Shown here in pieces: positions 8,528-17,321 of a stretch of 53,399 nt of DNA (positions within the stretch are counted from its first letter, which is position 1; each line of letters begins with the position of its first letter). Both the position numbers and the translations under genes were made by a program. This DNA comes from an uncultured Clostridia bacterium. Lineage in GTDB: Bacteria; Bacillota; Clostridia; UBA1381. The stretch lies in NCBI GenBank assembly GCA_947585795.1, contig CANPXG010000010.1:1-53399 (forward strand), given 5' to 3'. The notes under the pieces were generated by a model. It was not told the DNA's origin. It searched no databases and saw only the letters and a list, made by a program, of their open reading frames with translations.

Positions 8528-9892
8528 TTAACGCTTATCTATTTCCACATACTTCTTGCTCTTGACCATCGACTTATACGCCGGACGTATTATCCTGTTG
8601 CAGCCTATAACCTCTTCAAGACGATGCGCACACCAGCCGACAATTCTCGAAACAGCGAACAGCGGCGTGTACATATCGCTCGGTATACCGAGCATTTTAT
8701 ATACAAAACCGGAGTACATGTCAACGTTGGCGCACATAACCTTTTCGTTGTTTTTGACCTTCGCAAAAACCTCGGGAGTAAGACGCTCAACTGCACAGTA
8801 GAGATTAAACTCTTTTTCAAAATCGGGATTTTGCTTCACGAGCGTCTGCGCCTTCTCTTTAAGAAGAATACATCTCGGGTCGCTGTACGTGTAAATTGCG
8901 TGTCCCATACCGTAAATAAGTCCCGAACTGTCAAACGCTTCCTTATTCAGTATCTTTGCGAGGTACGCTCTTACTTCGTCGTCGTCCTCCCAGTTTTTGA
9001 CGTTGGTCTTTATATCCTCCATCATACCCATGACCTTAGCGTTTGCGCCGCCGTGTTTGGGTCCCTTTAGGGAGCCTATCGCCGCCGCAATCGCCGAATA
9101 TGTATCGGTGTCGGACGAGGAAATAACTCTCGTCGTAAACGCCGAATTGTTACCGCCGCCGTGCTCCGCGTGTATCATTAAAAGCACGTCAAGCATTTCT
9201 GCTTCCTCACGCGTATATTTATTGTCGGGACGGAGCATGTAAAGCAAATTTTCCGCCGTAGAAAGGCGCGGCTGCGGCGCGTGCAGGTAAAGGCTGTTGC
9301 CGTCGTGGTAATGGCTCTTTGCCTGATAGCCGTACGCCGCCATTACCGGCAGACGCGCTATAAGCTCGATCGACTGACGTATTATATTGCCCGCCGTTAT
9401 TTCGTCGGGGTTGGGATCGTAGGAGTACGCGGCGAGCACGCTTCGCGCCATTTTATTCATTATGTTCGTGCTCGGCGCTTTTAAAATCATATCCTCCGTA
9501 AAACCTTCGGGAAGCGGACGCAGATTTCCGATAAGCCTTGAAAAGTCTGACAAGACTTTCGCGTTTGGCAAATGTCCGAACAAAAGCAGATACGCCACTT
9601 CCTCAAAGCCGAATCTGTTCTCCTTTTCACAGTTTCTCACTATGTCGGAAAGGTCATAGCCGCGGTAACGAAGGTGTCCTTCCATAGGTACCTTCTCGCC
9701 GTCGTCGATGTAATATCCGATTACCGCGCCGACCGATGTAAGTCCCGCCATTACGCCGGTGCCGTCCTCGTTTCTAAGTCCTCTTTTTACGTGATACGTC
9801 TTAAAAAGGTCCTTGGGAAACGGTTTGTACACTCCCATCGCTTTTTGCTGAAAAATTTCTTCAAGTCTTTCTCTCTCTTCTTTGCTAAGCAT
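8528..9892 (-). CDS. Citrate synthase
   Basis: 454 aa from the ATG at 9892 (AAGGAAG upstream); the open frame starts earlier but that extension overlaps the preceding gene. Condenses acetyl-CoA and oxaloacetate. Catalytic regions are visible: HGGGNNSAFTTRV, GSLKGPKHGGANAKVM, IYGMGHAIYTYSDPR and the late EEVIGCNRIIRP. The N-terminal 60 residues are longer than in E. coli GltA-type enzymes and match a Clostridia-type citrate/2-methylcitrate synthase; which substrate is used cannot be read. It sits in an operon with a type II topoisomerase pair, not with aconitase or isocitrate dehydrogenase. Confidence 0.93.
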   Translation of the reverse strand: MLSKEERERLEEIFQQKAMGVYKPFPKDLFKTYHVKRGLRNEDGTGVMAGLTSVGAVIGYYIDDGEKVPMEGHLRYRGYDLSDIVRNCEKENRFGFEEVAYLLLFGHLPNAKVLSDFSRLIGNLRPLPEGFTEDMILKAPSTNIMNKMARSVLAAYSYDPNPDEITAGNIIRQSIELIARLPVMAAYGYQAKSHYHDGNSLYLHAPQPRLSTAENLLYMLRPDNKYTREEAEMLDVLLMIHAEHGGGNNSAFTTRVISSSDTDTYSAIAAAIGSLKGPKHGGANAKVMGMMEDIKTNVKNWEDDDEVRAYLAKILNKEAFDSSGLIYGMGHAIYTYSDPRCILLKEKAQTLVKQNPDFEKEFNLYCAVERLTPEVFAKVKNNEKVMCANVDMYSGFVYKMLGIPSDMYTPLFAVSRIVGWCAHRLEEVIGCNRIIRPAYKSMVKSKKYVEIDKR

Positions 9893-9936
9893 AGTTGCCA
9901 CTTCCTTTCCGTCCGCGCAAAACGCGGTACACAATA

Positions 9937-12147
9937 TCAAATAAGGCTCAGCTGCGCGTCGCCCTCCTTTAAGAACGCTCCCGCCGCGGGGATATTCTTT
10001 GTCCTGTATCTGTCGGGCTCCTTAAGTCCGCTGTCGGAGGCAGCCGATACAAGCGCCACCTTCGCGCCTTTTTTCTTGAGCGTCATTGCCTGCACTCCCT
10101 GAGTGCTCTTTGTCGCTTTTAACGGTATTTTTTCGGTGTTAAGACACAGTACCCTGTTATTGTCCGACATGAGCACAATGTCAATGTCCTCTGATATAAG
10201 GCGTATATCAAGCACGGGCGACTTGTCGCTGTAAGCGCCGATAAGCTTTTTCCTGTTCGTTTTAGTAGCGTAGTTTTTAAGCTCCACCTTTGCCATTTTA
10301 CCGTTTTCAAAGGTGAAGAGCATGTTACCGCTGTAATCCGTCGTAACAACAGTATATAATATTTTTTCGTCTTCTTCAAGTCCCAATATTCCGGGAAGGT
10401 ACTCGCCCATCGTGCTGACCTTCGCGTCCGCGAGGTCATACGTGCGCATTTTGTAGGCGGCGCACTTGTTTGAGAAGAAAATCATTTCCGATTTGTTACT
10501 CGTTTCTATAGCCTGTAAAATCTCGTCGTTCTCCTTGAGCTTGTGCTCCGTGGTGCTTGAGCGCAGCGACACCGCCGAAATCTTTTTAATATAGTTCTCG
10601 CGCGTAAAGAAGATGGTGAGCGCGTAGTCGTCTATGCTTTCCTCCACTTTGTACTCCGTCACGTCCTCGTCGGATATAAGCGTTGTTTTTCTGTCCTGAC
10701 CGTACTTCGCGGCAATTTTCTTGAGTTGGTCGGATATGAGCTTTTTTACTTCCTTATCGTCACCCAAAATTCTGTTAAGCTCCTCAAGATCCTCCATAAG
10801 CTTTTCTATGTCTGCGGTACGGTTTAAAATATATTCGCGGTTTAAGTTGCGCAGCTTGATTTCCGCGACATATTCAGCCTGTATTTTGTCTATACCGAAG
10901 CCGTCCATGAGATTCGGCACAACGTCCGCCTCACGTTCGGTGTGGCGGATAATGGAGATCGCCTTGTCGATGTCGAGCAGTATTTTTTTAAGTCCCGTAA
11001 GTAGGTGAAGACGTTCACTCTTTTTCTCAATATCGTACTTTATGCCGTTTTTCACGCACTCCATACGGAATTTTATCCACTCGAGAAGTATATCTCTTAC
11101 ACCCAGCACCACCGGACGCGCTTTTATAAGCACGTTGAAGTTACAGCTGAATGTATCCTCAAGCGGAGTGAGCTTGTACAGCTTGGACATAAGCGCGTCG
11201 GGATCGGTGCCGCGTTTTAAGTCGATCGCTATTTTAAATCCGTCAAGTCCCGTTTCGTCGCGCGCGTCGCTTATTTCCTTAAGCTTGTTCGCCTTGACAA
11301 GCTCCATCAGCTTACCGATGATCGCCTCCACGGTGGTTGTGTACGGTATTTCGTTTATTTCTATACAATTGTTTGACTTGTCATACGTGTACTTGGCGCG
11401 CATTTTGAAGCTGCCGCGTCCCGTTTCGTATATCGAGCGCATTTCATTCTCGGAGTATATTATATCCGCACCCATTGAAAAGTCCGGCGCGGGCATGTAC
11501 TTTATAACGTCGGCTTTTTCGTTGTTAAGAAGCTCACGCGTCGCCTTACATACCTCGCCGAGGTTGAATGAGCATATGTTACTCGCCATACCCACCGCGA
11601 TACCTTGGTTTGGATTTACGAGTATATTCGGGAACGCCACCGGCAAAAGCGTCGGCTCACGCATTTCACCGTCGTAGCTGTCAACAAACTCCACGGTGTT
11701 TTTGTTTATATCACCAAAAAGCTCCTGACATATAGGCTCAAGTCTTACCTCGGTATAACGCGGCGCGGCATACGCCATATCGCGCGAATACTGCTTACCG
11801 AAATTACCCTGCGACTCTATAAGCGGGTGCAAAAGCGCCTCGTTTCCGCGCGTTAGACGCACCATCGTTTCATATATCGCCGCGTCGCCGTGGGGATTCA
11901 GTTTCATCGTCTGTCCGACGACGTTGGCGGACTTTGTGAGCTTACCTCCCAAAAGTCCCATTTTGTACATCGTGAACAAAAGCTTCCTGTGCGCCGGTTT
12001 AAGCCCGTCTATCTCCGGTATCGCTCTTGACACGATCACGCTCATCGCGTACGGCATATAGTTTTTTTCAAGCGTTTCGGTTATGGGCTGCTCGTCTATC
12101 GGAGCGTATACCATTTCTTCCGTTTCCGTTTTTTTCTTTCTTGCCAT
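9937..12147 (-). CDS. parC: Type II topoisomerase subunit A (ParC-like)
   Basis: 736 aa. The breakage-reunion domain includes YAMSVIVSRAIPEIDGLKPAHRK, the winged helix and the catalytic tyrosine Tyr131 in AAPRYTEVRL. The C-terminal region has beta-pinwheel blades (FSNKCAAYKMRTYDLAD, NMLFTFENGKMAKVELKNY), but the canonical GyrA box QRRGGKG is missing; the nearest stretch is TNRKKLIGAYS. That argues for a topoisomerase IV-like decatenase over gyrase. The partner gene lies 34 bp upstream. The organism presumably has a separate gyrase elsewhere. Confidence 0.88.
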   Translation of the reverse strand: MARKKKTETEEMVYAPIDEQPITETLEKNYMPYAMSVIVSRAIPEIDGLKPAHRKLLFTMYKMGLLGGKLTKSANVVGQTMKLNPHGDAAIYETMVRLTRGNEALLHPLIESQGNFGKQYSRDMAYAAPRYTEVRLEPICQELFGDINKNTVEFVDSYDGEMREPTLLPVAFPNILVNPNQGIAVGMASNICSFNLGEVCKATRELLNNEKADVIKYMPAPDFSMGADIIYSENEMRSIYETGRGSFKMRAKYTYDKSNNCIEINEIPYTTTVEAIIGKLMELVKANKLKEISDARDETGLDGFKIAIDLKRGTDPDALMSKLYKLTPLEDTFSCNFNVLIKARPVVLGVRDILLEWIKFRMECVKNGIKYDIEKKSERLHLLTGLKKILLDIDKAISIIRHTEREADVVPNLMDGFGIDKIQAEYVAEIKLRNLNREYILNRTADIEKLMEDLEELNRILGDDKEVKKLISDQLKKIAAKYGQDRKTTLISDEDVTEYKVEESIDDYALTIFFTRENYIKKISAVSLRSSTTEHKLKENDEILQAIETSNKSEMIFFSNKCAAYKMRTYDLADAKVSTMGEYLPGILGLEEDEKILYTVVTTDYSGNMLFTFENGKMAKVELKNYATKTNRKKLIGAYSDKSPVLDIRLISEDIDIVLMSDNNRVLCLNTEKIPLKATKSTQGVQAMTLKKKGAKVALVSAASDSGLKEPDRYRTKNIPAAGAFLKEGDAQLSLI

Positions 12148-12181
12148 CTATAAAAAATTCCTTTCATCCGTATTGCCGTCG

Positions 12182-14200
12182 TCACGACAGATCCAGCATC
12201 TCCATATAATCTCCGCCGTTTTCGGCGATATAGTCCTTTCTGTCCTGTATATTGTCACCGAGAAGCACGTCGAACATTCTCGCGGTACGCTCAGCGTTCT
12301 CGGGCGTTACGCGTATAAGGCGGCGCGTTGCGGGGTGCATCGTCGTAAGGCTCATCATCTCCGGCTGATTTTCACCGAGTCCCTTCGAGCGCTTTATGTC
12401 GTAATCGTCATTTTCCTTTGAAAGACCACTGTCGGTCAGGCGGCGAAGAATTTCCTCTTTTTCACCGTCGGTGTACGCAAAGTATTTTTCACCCTTACGC
12501 TTCGTCTTTGTAACCGATATTTCATACAGCGGCGACTCGGCGATATACACCTTGCCCTTCTCTATAAGCGTCGGCATAAGTCGGTAGATCATCGTAAGCA
12601 CGAGCGTCCTTATTTGGAAACCGTCAACGTCCGCGTCGGTGCAGATTATCACCTTGTCCCAACGAAGGTTGTCTAAGTTAAAGCTTTCTATACCGCGGTT
12701 GTTCGACGTTTTTATCTCCACACCGCATCCAAGCACTTTCACGAGGTCCGTTATAATATCGCTCTTGAAAATCCTCGGATAGTCGGCTTTAAGGCAATTC
12801 AATATTTTACCGCGTATGGGCATGATTGCCTGAAACATAGGATCACGGGCGAGCTTGCACGAGCCCAAGGCGCTGTCGCCCTCAACTATATACACTTCGC
12901 GCTTTGTAACGTCCTTTGTGCGGCAGTCAACAAACTTTTCCACCCTGTTTGTTATGTCCATATTGCCGGTGAGCTTTTTCTTTATGTCAATTCTCGCCTT
13001 TTCGGCGTTTTCACGGCTCTTTTTGTTTACCATGACCTGATTTGCTATTTTTTCCGCGTCGGTCTTGTTTTCGATAAAGTACACCTCGAGCTGCGCGCGC
13101 AAAAACTCGGTCATAGCTTCCTGTATAAATTTGTTGTTTATCGCCTTTTTTGTCTGGTTCTCGTAGCTCGTCTGCGTCGAGAACGAGTTTATCACAAGAA
13201 CGAGGCAGTCCGCGATGTCGGCAAACGTAATTTTGGTGTCGTTTTTGTTATACTTGTCGTTTTGCTTTAAATATCGGTCGATCGCGTACACAAACGCGTT
13301 TTTTACCGCCTTATCGGGCGAGCCGCCGTGTTCGAGGTAGCTGGAGTTATGGTAATATTCGAGCATATTTACCTTATTTGAAAAGCAGAACGCGACCTGC
13401 ATTTTCATTTTATAATCCTCTTTATCCTCTCTGTCGCGTCCCTCACGCTCCGTTTCCCATGTTTCGACGGTGGTAAAACCGTCGTCACCGACGGCTTCCT
13501 TTACATAGTCCACGATACCCTGCTCGTAGTAGTACTCAAACATTTCGATACCGGTTTCCGTTTCGTTGTAAAGCACGAATTTAAGTCCGGCGTTTACCAT
13601 CGCCTGCTTATTGAGCACGTCTTGGTAAAAATCGAGAGGAATGTCTATGTCGGTAAATACGTCGGTATCCGGTCGCCATTTCTGCGTCGTACCCGTTTGA
13701 ACGCTGCGTGTTTCCTGCTTTTTTAAGCCGCCTATATTCTCACCCTTTTCAAAATGAAGCGTGTAAAGCGTCTTGTCGCGCACAACGGAAACATCCATGT
13801 ACTCGCTCGAGTACTGCGTGGCGCACGCGCCCAAGCCGTTAAGACCGAGGCTGTACTCATACATACCGCCCTTGTTATTCTCGTACTTGCCGCCCGCGTA
13901 CAGCTCGCAATAGACGAGCTCCCAGTTGTAGCGTCCTTCTCCCTCGTTGTAATCGAGGGGTATTCCGCGACCGTGGTCCTTTACCTCTATCGAGCCGTCT
14001 ATGAAGCGCGTCACTTCTATTAAATTGCCGTAGCCCTCACGCGCCTCGTCTATCGAGTTTGATAATATTTCAAAAAATGAATGTTCACAGCCCTCAAGCC
14101 CGTCCGAGCCGAATATTACGGCGGGGCGCTTTCGCACTCTGTCCGCGCCTTTAAGGCTTGTTATGCTGTCATTTCCGTATTCCTGTTTCCTTTTTGGCAT
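12182..14200 (-). CDS. parE: Type II topoisomerase subunit B (ParE-like)
   Basis: 672 aa. GHKL ATPase motifs: EILSNSIDEAREG (Mg/ATP), VKDHGRGIPLD, GLNGLGACAT and the QTK loop in GTTQKW-type sequence. The TOPRIM domain starts REVYIVEGDSALGSCKLARD and continues QAIMPIRGKILN with the acidic pair CTDADVDGFQI. The usual EGDSAGGSA reads EGDSALGSC here. The ATG at 14200 was chosen because PKRKQEYGNDSITSLKGAD matches family starts; the frame is open to 14245. First gene of a six-gene unit with the promoter at 14273-14302. Confidence 0.9.
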   Translation of the reverse strand: MPKRKQEYGNDSITSLKGADRVRKRPAVIFGSDGLEGCEHSFFEILSNSIDEAREGYGNLIEVTRFIDGSIEVKDHGRGIPLDYNEGEGRYNWELVYCELYAGGKYENNKGGMYEYSLGLNGLGACATQYSSEYMDVSVVRDKTLYTLHFEKGENIGGLKKQETRSVQTGTTQKWRPDTDVFTDIDIPLDFYQDVLNKQAMVNAGLKFVLYNETETGIEMFEYYYEQGIVDYVKEAVGDDGFTTVETWETEREGRDREDKEDYKMKMQVAFCFSNKVNMLEYYHNSSYLEHGGSPDKAVKNAFVYAIDRYLKQNDKYNKNDTKITFADIADCLVLVINSFSTQTSYENQTKKAINNKFIQEAMTEFLRAQLEVYFIENKTDAEKIANQVMVNKKSRENAEKARIDIKKKLTGNMDITNRVEKFVDCRTKDVTKREVYIVEGDSALGSCKLARDPMFQAIMPIRGKILNCLKADYPRIFKSDIITDLVKVLGCGVEIKTSNNRGIESFNLDNLRWDKVIICTDADVDGFQIRTLVLTMIYRLMPTLIEKGKVYIAESPLYEISVTKTKRKGEKYFAYTDGEKEEILRRLTDSGLSKENDDYDIKRSKGLGENQPEMMSLTTMHPATRRLIRVTPENAERTARMFDVLLGDNIQDRKDYIAENGGDYMEMLDLS

Positions 14201-14272
14201 TAATGCCACCAATCCTTTCCGTTTTGTATGTCGATCTGTCAACATATAGAAGTTTTATTCTGTATTCTAATA

Positions 14273-14302
14273 ATTATACTACCATATGTGCTCTTTTGTC
14301 AA
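14273..14302 (-). promoter_or_regulatory. Promoter of the parE-led operon
   Basis: Minus strand TTGACA (14302-14297), 18-nt spacer, TATAAT (14278-14273), about 75 bp upstream of parE. Confidence 0.75.
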
Positions 14303-14375
14303 ACAACGGCATTTCTCTTTTATATTAAATGATTGTTACAATTGCGTTATACGGATAAAAAAATCGTTTTCCCTA

Positions 14376-14404
14376 TTGTTTTAATGAAAAAAAGGTGATA
14401 AAAT
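14376..14404 (+). promoter_or_regulatory. Candidate promoter for the CxxCxxCC gene
   Basis: TTGTTT (14376-14381), 17-nt spacer, TAAAAT (14399-14404); two mismatches in the -35 and one in the -10. About 67 bp before the start codon. Confidence 0.45.
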
Positions 14405-14470
14405 ATGATGGAAATGTACCGATATAAGTGACAATATAGGTGAAAAAACGTTTTATATGTGAGGTTTAGT

Positions 14471-14989
14471 ATGAATACCGCGTATGTTTATTTACAATTA
14501 TACAGGCTTTTTGACGATATTACGCCGGTTGCGGCTGACTGCGGTATGCTTTGTAAAAAAGCGTGCTGCAAGGGTGACGACAGCGGAATGTTCCTGTTCC
14601 CCGGTGAAAGGGAGGTCTTTAAGCTGCTCGATCCCGACTGGATAAGGATAGAAAAAACGGATTTTAACTATACGCACGATGGAAAAAAGTACAATGTCCC
14701 CATCGCATTTTGCAGCGGTCACTGCGACAGGTACCAAAGACCTCTCGCGTGCAGGATCTTCCCACTCACGCCGTATCTTAACGCGGACGGTAAGATAGAG
14801 ATCATCACGGATCCGAGAGGTAAAAGCATCTGTCCCTTGGCGAAGGCGTTTTTACTCGAGGATTTTGACGCTGCGTTTGTTAAAAACATCAAAAGGGCGT
14901 TTACACTTTTGGCGAAAAACAAACAGTTTTACGACTTCTTAAAGGAATATTCCAGCTATTTGGATGAGTTTCGGCGATTTTACGATTGA
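14471..14989 (+). CDS. YkgJ/CxxCxxCC-family cluster-binding protein
   Basis: 172 aa, no membrane segment. Cysteines fall in the pattern of the YkgJ (zinc- or iron-chelating) family: ADCGMLCKKACCKGD near residue 25, then CSGHCDRYQRPLACRIFPLTPY near 95 and KSICPLAK near 125. The motif RPLACRIFP is the family signature. Biochemical role unknown; family members are thought to hold an Fe-S cluster or zinc. The ATG at 14471 follows GTGAGG. Its stop lies 17 bp before the VanW-family gene, so the two are probably co-transcribed. Confidence 0.8.
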   Translation: MNTAYVYLQLYRLFDDITPVAADCGMLCKKACCKGDDSGMFLFPGEREVFKLLDPDWIRIEKTDFNYTHDGKKYNVPIAFCSGHCDRYQRPLACRIFPLTPYLNADGKIEIITDPRGKSICPLAKAFLLEDFDAAFVKNIKRAFTLLAKNKQFYDFLKEYSSYLDEFRRFYD

Positions 14990-15006
14990 GAGGAAGGGTA
15001 GTTTCT

Positions 15007-16848
15007 ATGCAGGAAAATAACAGCGTAGATGAAAATATAAATAGTAGTACGGAAAATAAGCAAGGTGAGCCGACAGTGCTCGAGAGCGACGCGAACGCGC
15101 CCGTAATCGAAAGCAATACGCAAAGCGCGTCGGACGAGGATGTAAGTGACGGTGAAGGCTCCGATATAGGTGGCAGCGCGGATGACGGGTTCTTTGACGG
15201 TGAGGAAAACGAGGACGCTGATTTTGAGGGTAGCTCCGATTTTGAAGATGACGTTGAAAACGACATCGACGAGGATGATTTCAGCAACGATACGCGTTTT
15301 GACGAGGTGTTTGACGAGTATTCGGGCACGGATGAGGATAAGCTGCGTAAGGAAGCGGATAAAAGACGCAGACAGGAGAACAGGCGTAATTTCCTCAGAA
15401 AAGCGAAAAAGCCGTTTTTTATAACGCTTGCCGCGATTTTGGCTGTATTTATAGGATTTTTCGTGTACTCGCTGACTACGATCTCACCCGACAGAATTAT
15501 GAAAAACGTTTACGTGGAAGAGCTTGACGTTGGCGGAATGACTTACGACGAGGCGCTTAACGCCATAAGCACGGCTTATCTTTTCGACAATACGGAAATC
15601 AGCGTTGTAAACGGTGAGCAAACGTTCACGATAAACGGTGCTGACATAGGGTTGAGCGCCATACCCGAGCAGACTGTCGAAAAAGCCATGAGCTACGGTA
15701 AGACGGGGAATTTCGTACAAAACGGCTTTGATGCGATGAAACTGATTTTTCAAAGCCACGTGATAATACCCGCGCCGCAGGTAGACACGGCGCTTTTGGA
15801 CGCTAAGCTCGGTGAATTCGGCAATATGGTGCTGGGTGAAAGAAAACAGCACTATGTGGAGCTCGGTGACGACAGTATGGCGACAATATACTCGGGACAG
15901 ACGGGCTACAACGGCGATCCCGAGGCGGCTCGTCAATCAGTAATAGACGCTATATCAAACGAGCAGTTTACCGCTATACCAGTTTCGTTCGAGTCGGCTC
16001 CGCCCGACGATATGACGCTCGAAGCGTTTGACGCGCTCGTGTACAAGGAACCGGTAGACGCGCGGTATGAAATAGACGGCAACAGCGTCAGCGTTGTCCC
16101 GGGCGATACGGGCAGGTACATAAATAAAGACGAAGCGGCTCCGCTGCTGCAAAACGTATACGAGGGCTGTGAGCCGGTGAAAATACCGTTTTACGTGTCA
16201 CAGCCGAAAAAAACATCGGCGGTTTTGCAAGCGAAGCTGTTTGAAAAGACGCTTGCAAGCTATTCCACATCTTACGGCTCGTCTACCGCGAACAGGTGCG
16301 CCAATATAGCGCGCGCCGCAAGCCTTATAAACGGTACCGTGGTAGCTCCCGGCGGTGTGTTCTCCTTTAATGACACAGTCGGCAGCCGCACATCGGCAAA
16401 CGGTTTTTACACGGCTACGGAGTATGTGGACGGTAAGAGCGTCGAGGGTATCGGCGGCGGCGTGTGCCAGGTGTCGAGCACGCTTTACAGCGCGGTGCTG
16501 TACGCGGATTTGTCGATCGTCGAGCGCCTTAACCACATGATGACGGTGGGATACATACCACTCGGTCAGGACGCTACCGTGTCGGACGGCGGCGTGGATT
16601 TTAGGTTCAAAAACACTACCGATTATCCCGTAAAAATATCCGCGTACACAAGCGGCGCGACGATTACCGTAAGTATAATAGGCGGAGCGTGGGAACCGTC
16701 AAGAGATGTTAAGATAGTGAATAACACGTCAACGGTCGGCGAAAATACCGTTGTGCACTCTACGCGCTACGTTTACTCGAACGGCGAGCTTATATCGACA
16801 GACACGCTCAATTCAAGCACGTATATGCCGCATAAACAAACGGAATAA
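15007..16848 (+). CDS. VanW-family membrane-anchored protein
   Basis: 613 aa. Residues about 1-125 are acidic, low-complexity and cytosolic (DEDVSDGEGSD, EDDVENDIDEDD), then a basic stretch and one membrane helix (FFITLAAILAVFIGFFVYSL, about 135-155). Outside come two YoaR-like putative peptidoglycan-binding segments (about 160-420) and a VanW domain with GGVFSFNDTVG and EGIGGGVCQVSSTLYSAV. Family function is unsettled; the name comes from a vancomycin-resistance cluster protein and does not imply resistance here. The ATG at 15007 follows GAGGAAGGG. The long acidic head is unusual for the family. Confidence 0.88.
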   Translation: MQENNSVDENINSSTENKQGEPTVLESDANAPVIESNTQSASDEDVSDGEGSDIGGSADDGFFDGEENEDADFEGSSDFEDDVENDIDEDDFSNDTRFDEVFDEYSGTDEDKLRKEADKRRRQENRRNFLRKAKKPFFITLAAILAVFIGFFVYSLTTISPDRIMKNVYVEELDVGGMTYDEALNAISTAYLFDNTEISVVNGEQTFTINGADIGLSAIPEQTVEKAMSYGKTGNFVQNGFDAMKLIFQSHVIIPAPQVDTALLDAKLGEFGNMVLGERKQHYVELGDDSMATIYSGQTGYNGDPEAARQSVIDAISNEQFTAIPVSFESAPPDDMTLEAFDALVYKEPVDARYEIDGNSVSVVPGDTGRYINKDEAAPLLQNVYEGCEPVKIPFYVSQPKKTSAVLQAKLFEKTLASYSTSYGSSTANRCANIARAASLINGTVVAPGGVFSFNDTVGSRTSANGFYTATEYVDGKSVEGIGGGVCQVSSTLYSAVLYADLSIVERLNHMMTVGYIPLGQDATVSDGGVDFRFKNTTDYPVKISAYTSGATITVSIIGGAWEPSRDVKIVNNTSTVGENTVVHSTRYVYSNGELISTDTLNSSTYMPHKQTE

Positions 16849-16877
16849 AAATAATTTGTAAAATTGTAATTTACCCC

Positions 16878-16906
16878 TTGCAAACATTTTGAAAGTGTGG
16901 TATATT
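16878..16906 (+). promoter_or_regulatory. Promoter of the gatCAB-aspS operon
   Basis: TTGCAA (16878-16883), 17-nt spacer, TATATT (16901-16906). Transcription would start near 16913, just before the large hairpin at 16915-16981. Confidence 0.6.
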
Positions 16907-16914
16907 ATATAAAG

Positions 16915-16981
16915 GTATACAGCAAAGACGTTGTATGTCAGAATTTATTTCTGTCATACCGCGTCTTTTTTCTGTTTATAC
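16915..16981 (+). promoter_or_regulatory. Long leader hairpin before gatC
   Basis: Nested stems: GGTATA-CAG with CTG-TT-TATACC outside, AAAGACG with CGTCTTT in the middle, and GTATGTCAGAA with TTCTGTCATAC (one mismatch) inside. A run of T follows the middle stem, so it can act as an intrinsic terminator for the VanW gene, or as an attenuator because it sits at the predicted start of the gat transcript. No T-box signature was found. Confidence 0.6.
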
Positions 16982-17014
16982 CTTAAAATTTATCGGAAAC
17001 GGAGATAAACGGAT

Positions 17015-17293
17015 ATGTTTAATTCAGAACTGACAAAGCATCTTGCGGAGCTTTCCAAGCTTGAGTTTACGGACGAGGAGCTTGACAAGATGACAGAGGA
17101 TATGACGGATATTATCGCGATTATGGATAAGGTCTGCGGTTTTGATACGTCAAAGCCGGCGTACGCCCTTGACGCGGTCGATTATAACGATTTGCGCGCC
17201 GACGCGCACACAAATTCCTATCCCACAGATAAAATTACCGCTAACGCGAAGAATGTTAAAAATAACAGCTTCGTCGTGCCGAAGGTAGTGTAA
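17015..17293 (+). CDS. gatC: Asp/Glu-tRNA amidotransferase subunit C
   Basis: 92 aa. GatC is the small subunit that wraps around and stabilises GatA in the GatCAB complex. The family pattern is seen in HLAELSKLEFTDEELDKM, a DITDIIAIMDKV-type helix and the central YALDAVDYNDLRADA (the P-x-xxxxxN-RxD region in degenerate form). 28 bp separate it from gatA. Confidence 0.93.
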   Translation: MFNSELTKHLAELSKLEFTDEELDKMTEDMTDIIAIMDKVCGFDTSKPAYALDAVDYNDLRADAHTNSYPTDKITANAKNVKNNSFVVPKVV

Positions 17294-17321
17294 AAATTAA
17301 GAAAGGAACGGTTTTTGTAAA

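Noticed and set aside
16849-17014. T-box riboswitch before gatC
   Set aside because: No T-box consensus (such as the TGGNACCGCG stretch) or specifier-loop structure; only a simple long hairpin is present.
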